Source of the DNA: Nitrospiria bacterium
GTDB lineage: Bacteria; Nitrospirota; UBA9217
Length of the DNA: 64,000 bases
Assembly (NCBI GenBank): GCA_919902495.1
Contig: CAKKRC010000018.1
Span: 64,580-128,579, forward strand
Reading direction: 5' to 3'
This document shows positions 62,289 through 64,000 of this stretch, piece by piece (the stretch's first letter is position 1; each line of letters opens with the position of its first letter). Below the pieces are notes generated by a model, which saw only the letters and a program-made list of their open reading frames with translations, ran no database searches and was not told where the DNA came from. The position numbers and the translations under genes were made by a program.

Positions 62289-63629
62289 ATGGCACTTTCC
62301 GGTGTTGAAATATTCAAGCATCTGCCGAAGACCAATTGCAAGAAATGCGGCCATCCGACCTGTCTTGCCTTTGCCATGAAGCTGGCGGCGAAGCAGGCGA
62401 GCCTTGACGCCTGTCCGGACGCGTCGGAGGACGCCAAGAAGATCCTGGGCGAGTCCGCGGCGCCGCCGATCCGCGGCATCACGCTCGGGTTGGGCGACAA
62501 GGCCGTGAAGGTTGGAGAAGAGATCTGCCTCTTCCGCCACGATAAAAAGTTCTTCAATCCTAACGTCTTCGCGGTCGCGATCAAGGCCTCCGAGGCGGGC
62601 GACGCCGCGGCCAAGAAGATCGACGCCGTGAAGCATTCCGAGATCGACCGCGTGGGACAAAAGCTTCGCGTCGACGCCATTGCCGTGACCGATGAGGGCG
62701 GCGATGCCGCGAAGTTCGCCTCCGTGGTGAAGCAGGTCGTGGACGGCGCCCCGGGCGTTCCGATCATTCTGGTCAGCAAGATCCCCGCGACGATCGAGGC
62801 CGGAATCGCGCACTGCGCCGACAAGCGGCCGCTCATCTACGCCGCGACCGCCGAAAATGCCGAGGCCATGGCGAAGATCGCCAAGGAAAAGAAAGCCTCC
62901 CTGGCCATCGCGGCCGACGGGCTCGATGCGCTTACCGCGCTCTCCGAGAAGGTGAAGGCGCTGGGCGTGGACGATCTGGTCCTCGATTCCGGCGCTCGCA
63001 AGGTCAAGGACATGATCGAGCACTATACCATCATCCGCCGCGCCGCCATCAAGAAGAACTTCAAGCCGCTCGGCTACCCCATCATCGCCTTTGCGGGACG
63101 CGACAATGCTGTCTCCGAGACCATGGCAGCTGCCATCGGGACCATGAAGTACGCGTCCATCATCATTCTGAACAACGTGGAAAAGTGGAAAATGCTGGCG
63201 CTCCTGTCGCTGCGCCAGAACATCTACACCGACCCGCAGGTGCCGATGCAGGTGGCACAGAACGTATACAAGGTCGGCGATGCCAAGGACACCTCGCCGC
63301 TCATGATCACGACCAACTTCTCGCTCTCCTACTTCATCGTACGGGGCGAGGTCGAGAACAGCAAGGTCCCCGCGTGGCTCGCGGTCATGGACAACGAAGG
63401 GCTTTCCGTGCTCACGGCCTGGGCCGCCGGCAAGTTCACGGCCGGCAAGATCGCCGCGTTCATCACCGAAAGCGGCGTGGAAAAGACCATCAAGCACAAG
63501 GAGCTCATCATCCCCGGATATGTCGCCATTCTCTCAGGCGCGCTGGAAGAGAAGCTTCCGGGCTGGAAGATCACCGTGGGGCCGCGCGAGGCGAACGGCC
63601 TGCCGAGCTTCCTGAAGGGCCGGGCGTAA
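62289..63629 (+). CDS. acsC: Corrinoid iron-sulfur protein large subunit
   Basis: A 446-residue subunit, the usual length. The N-terminal [4Fe-4S] site for cobalt reduction is NCKKCGHPTC ... LDACPD (Cys-x2-Cys-x4-Cys-x16-Cys). A TIM barrel and C-terminal corrinoid-binding domain follow. The ATG at 62289 is chosen because AAAGGAG lies 8 nt upstream; the frame extends 7 codons further. It carries the methyl group to acetyl-CoA synthase. Confidence 0.96.
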   Translation: MALSGVEIFKHLPKTNCKKCGHPTCLAFAMKLAAKQASLDACPDASEDAKKILGESAAPPIRGITLGLGDKAVKVGEEICLFRHDKKFFNPNVFAVAIKASEAGDAAAKKIDAVKHSEIDRVGQKLRVDAIAVTDEGGDAAKFASVVKQVVDGAPGVPIILVSKIPATIEAGIAHCADKRPLIYAATAENAEAMAKIAKEKKASLAIAADGLDALTALSEKVKALGVDDLVLDSGARKVKDMIEHYTIIRRAAIKKNFKPLGYPIIAFAGRDNAVSETMAAAIGTMKYASIIILNNVEKWKMLALLSLRQNIYTDPQVPMQVAQNVYKVGDAKDTSPLMITTNFSLSYFIVRGEVENSKVPAWLAVMDNEGLSVLTAWAAGKFTAGKIAAFITESGVEKTIKHKELIIPGYVAILSGALEEKLPGWKITVGPREANGLPSFLKGRA

Positions 63630-63642
63630 GCATACGAACATC

Positions 63643-63716
63643 CACCACGGAGACACAGAGACACTAGAGAAGGACAAAAAATTGATCTCTCTGTGACCTC
63701 AGTGCCTCTGTGGTAA
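63643..63716. repeat. CACAGAG-type hairpin before acsB
   Basis: The left arm CCACCACGGAGACACAGAGA pairs with the right arm TCTCTGTGACCTCAGTGCCTC plus TGTGG. Same unit family as 55061-55132. Confidence 0.75.
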
Positions 63717-63743
63717 AACAATGCTTTTCAAAGGAGCGGAACA

Positions 63744-64000
63744 ATGTCAAAAGTCATTGCCACTGGTGCCATTCTGGGTTCACATTATTATGTGAAACAG
63801 GCAGAAGCGCTCGTCGAGAAGGCCATTTCCGAAAAGGGCGCGGATTTCAAGTTCGAGTTCCCCGACACGGGATACTTCCTGCCGCAGATGTTTGCCATGA
63901 CGGGTTTCGAGGTCAAGACCGTCGGCGACATGAAGACCGCCCTCGAGAAGCATGTGAGGCCGCTCGTCACCGCCGCTCCGGTGGAAAAGCTTTACGTGCC
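63744..64000 (+). CDS. acsB: Acetyl-CoA synthase catalytic subunit, N-terminal fragment
   Basis: The first 85 residues before the window ends. The start MSKVIATGAILGSHYYVKQA and FPDTGYFLPQMFAMTG match the N-terminal domain of AcsB/CdhC, the enzyme that joins CO, the methyl group and CoA. AAAGGAG lies 7 nt before the ATG. The gene order acsE-acsD-acsC-acsB supports the call. The nickel-site residues lie beyond the window. Confidence 0.9.
   Translation, partial: MSKVIATGAILGSHYYVKQAEALVEKAISEKGADFKFEFPDTGYFLPQMFAMTGFEVKTVGDMKTALEKHVRPLVTAAPVEKLYV

Noticed and set aside
1-64000. tRNA, rRNA, prophage, insertion sequence or transposase genes
   Set aside because: None of their hallmarks was seen; repeats in the window have no associated transposase.

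Overview
The window is a 64 kb piece of a chromosome from an anaerobic, motile or surface-sensing, Gram-negative-type bacterium with fairly GC-rich coding DNA. The outer membrane is implied by LolA, an MtrB-type porin and lipoproteins. A Wood-Ljungdahl (acetyl-CoA) pathway with Hdr/Mvh electron-bifurcation subunits, multiheme cytochromes and a cobalamin riboswitch point towards Nitrospirota or Desulfobacterota-like lineages; this placement is inference, since the window has no rRNA gene.

Layout. 1-5 kb: the end of a glycogen phosphorylase gene, an AT-rich orphan membrane gene, a YheT-type hydrolase, and a cobalamin riboswitch in front of a small Cys-rich protein. 5-11 kb (minus strand): a GGDEF/EAL protein, a receiver protein, CheW, a chemoreceptor with a zinc-binding (CZB-like) sensor, and a LuxR-type regulator. 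11-16 kb: membrane and envelope genes (CopD-like, uppP, ftsK, lolA) and yajQ. 16.4-39.2 kb: one long plus-strand chemosensory locus (PATAN-GAF protein, CheY, CheA, ExeA-like ATPase, CheW, two chemoreceptors, a second CheW, a HEAT-repeat protein, CheR, CheB, coiled-coil GAF protein, CheY). In its middle sits a porin-cytochrome module for moving electrons across the outer membrane (ten-heme lipoprotein, DmsE/MtrA-like decaheme cytochrome, MtrB-like barrel). 39.4-45 kb: small lipoprotein, decayed cytochrome gene, a histidine kinase without its phospho-acceptor His, a TolB-like propeller protein, rlmN and two receivers.

45-64 kb: carbonyl/methyl branch of the Wood-Ljungdahl pathway and related folate genes: cooC, 5-formyl-THF cyclo-ligase, folE, hdrC-hdrB-hdrA-mvhD, metV-metF, panB, thyX, a second cooC, a DUF2520 reductase, acsE, acsD, acsC and the start of acsB. 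The hdrCBA-mvhD-metVF set matches the subunits of the Moorella-type methylenetetrahydrofolate reductase complex. A toxin-antitoxin-like trio and an orphan secreted protein interrupt it.

Two genes here are read through an in-frame TGA and are very probably selenoproteins: mvhD (Sec in the conserved Gly-Cys position before GxCHY) and a secreted glutaredoxin-like protein (motif U-P-Y-C). Both have a 7-bp hairpin 15-16 nt after the TGA. A stop-codon-based gene finder would split both.

The intergenic spaces are unusually rich in long imperfect hairpins whose arms are short tandem repeats (variants of GTGCGGA, CACAGAGG, GGGAAGGT, CAGAC and others). One such element exists as two perfectly identical 88-bp inverted copies flanking a 6.2 kb block. 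In several places a repeat arm also supplies the apparent ribosome binding site of the next gene.
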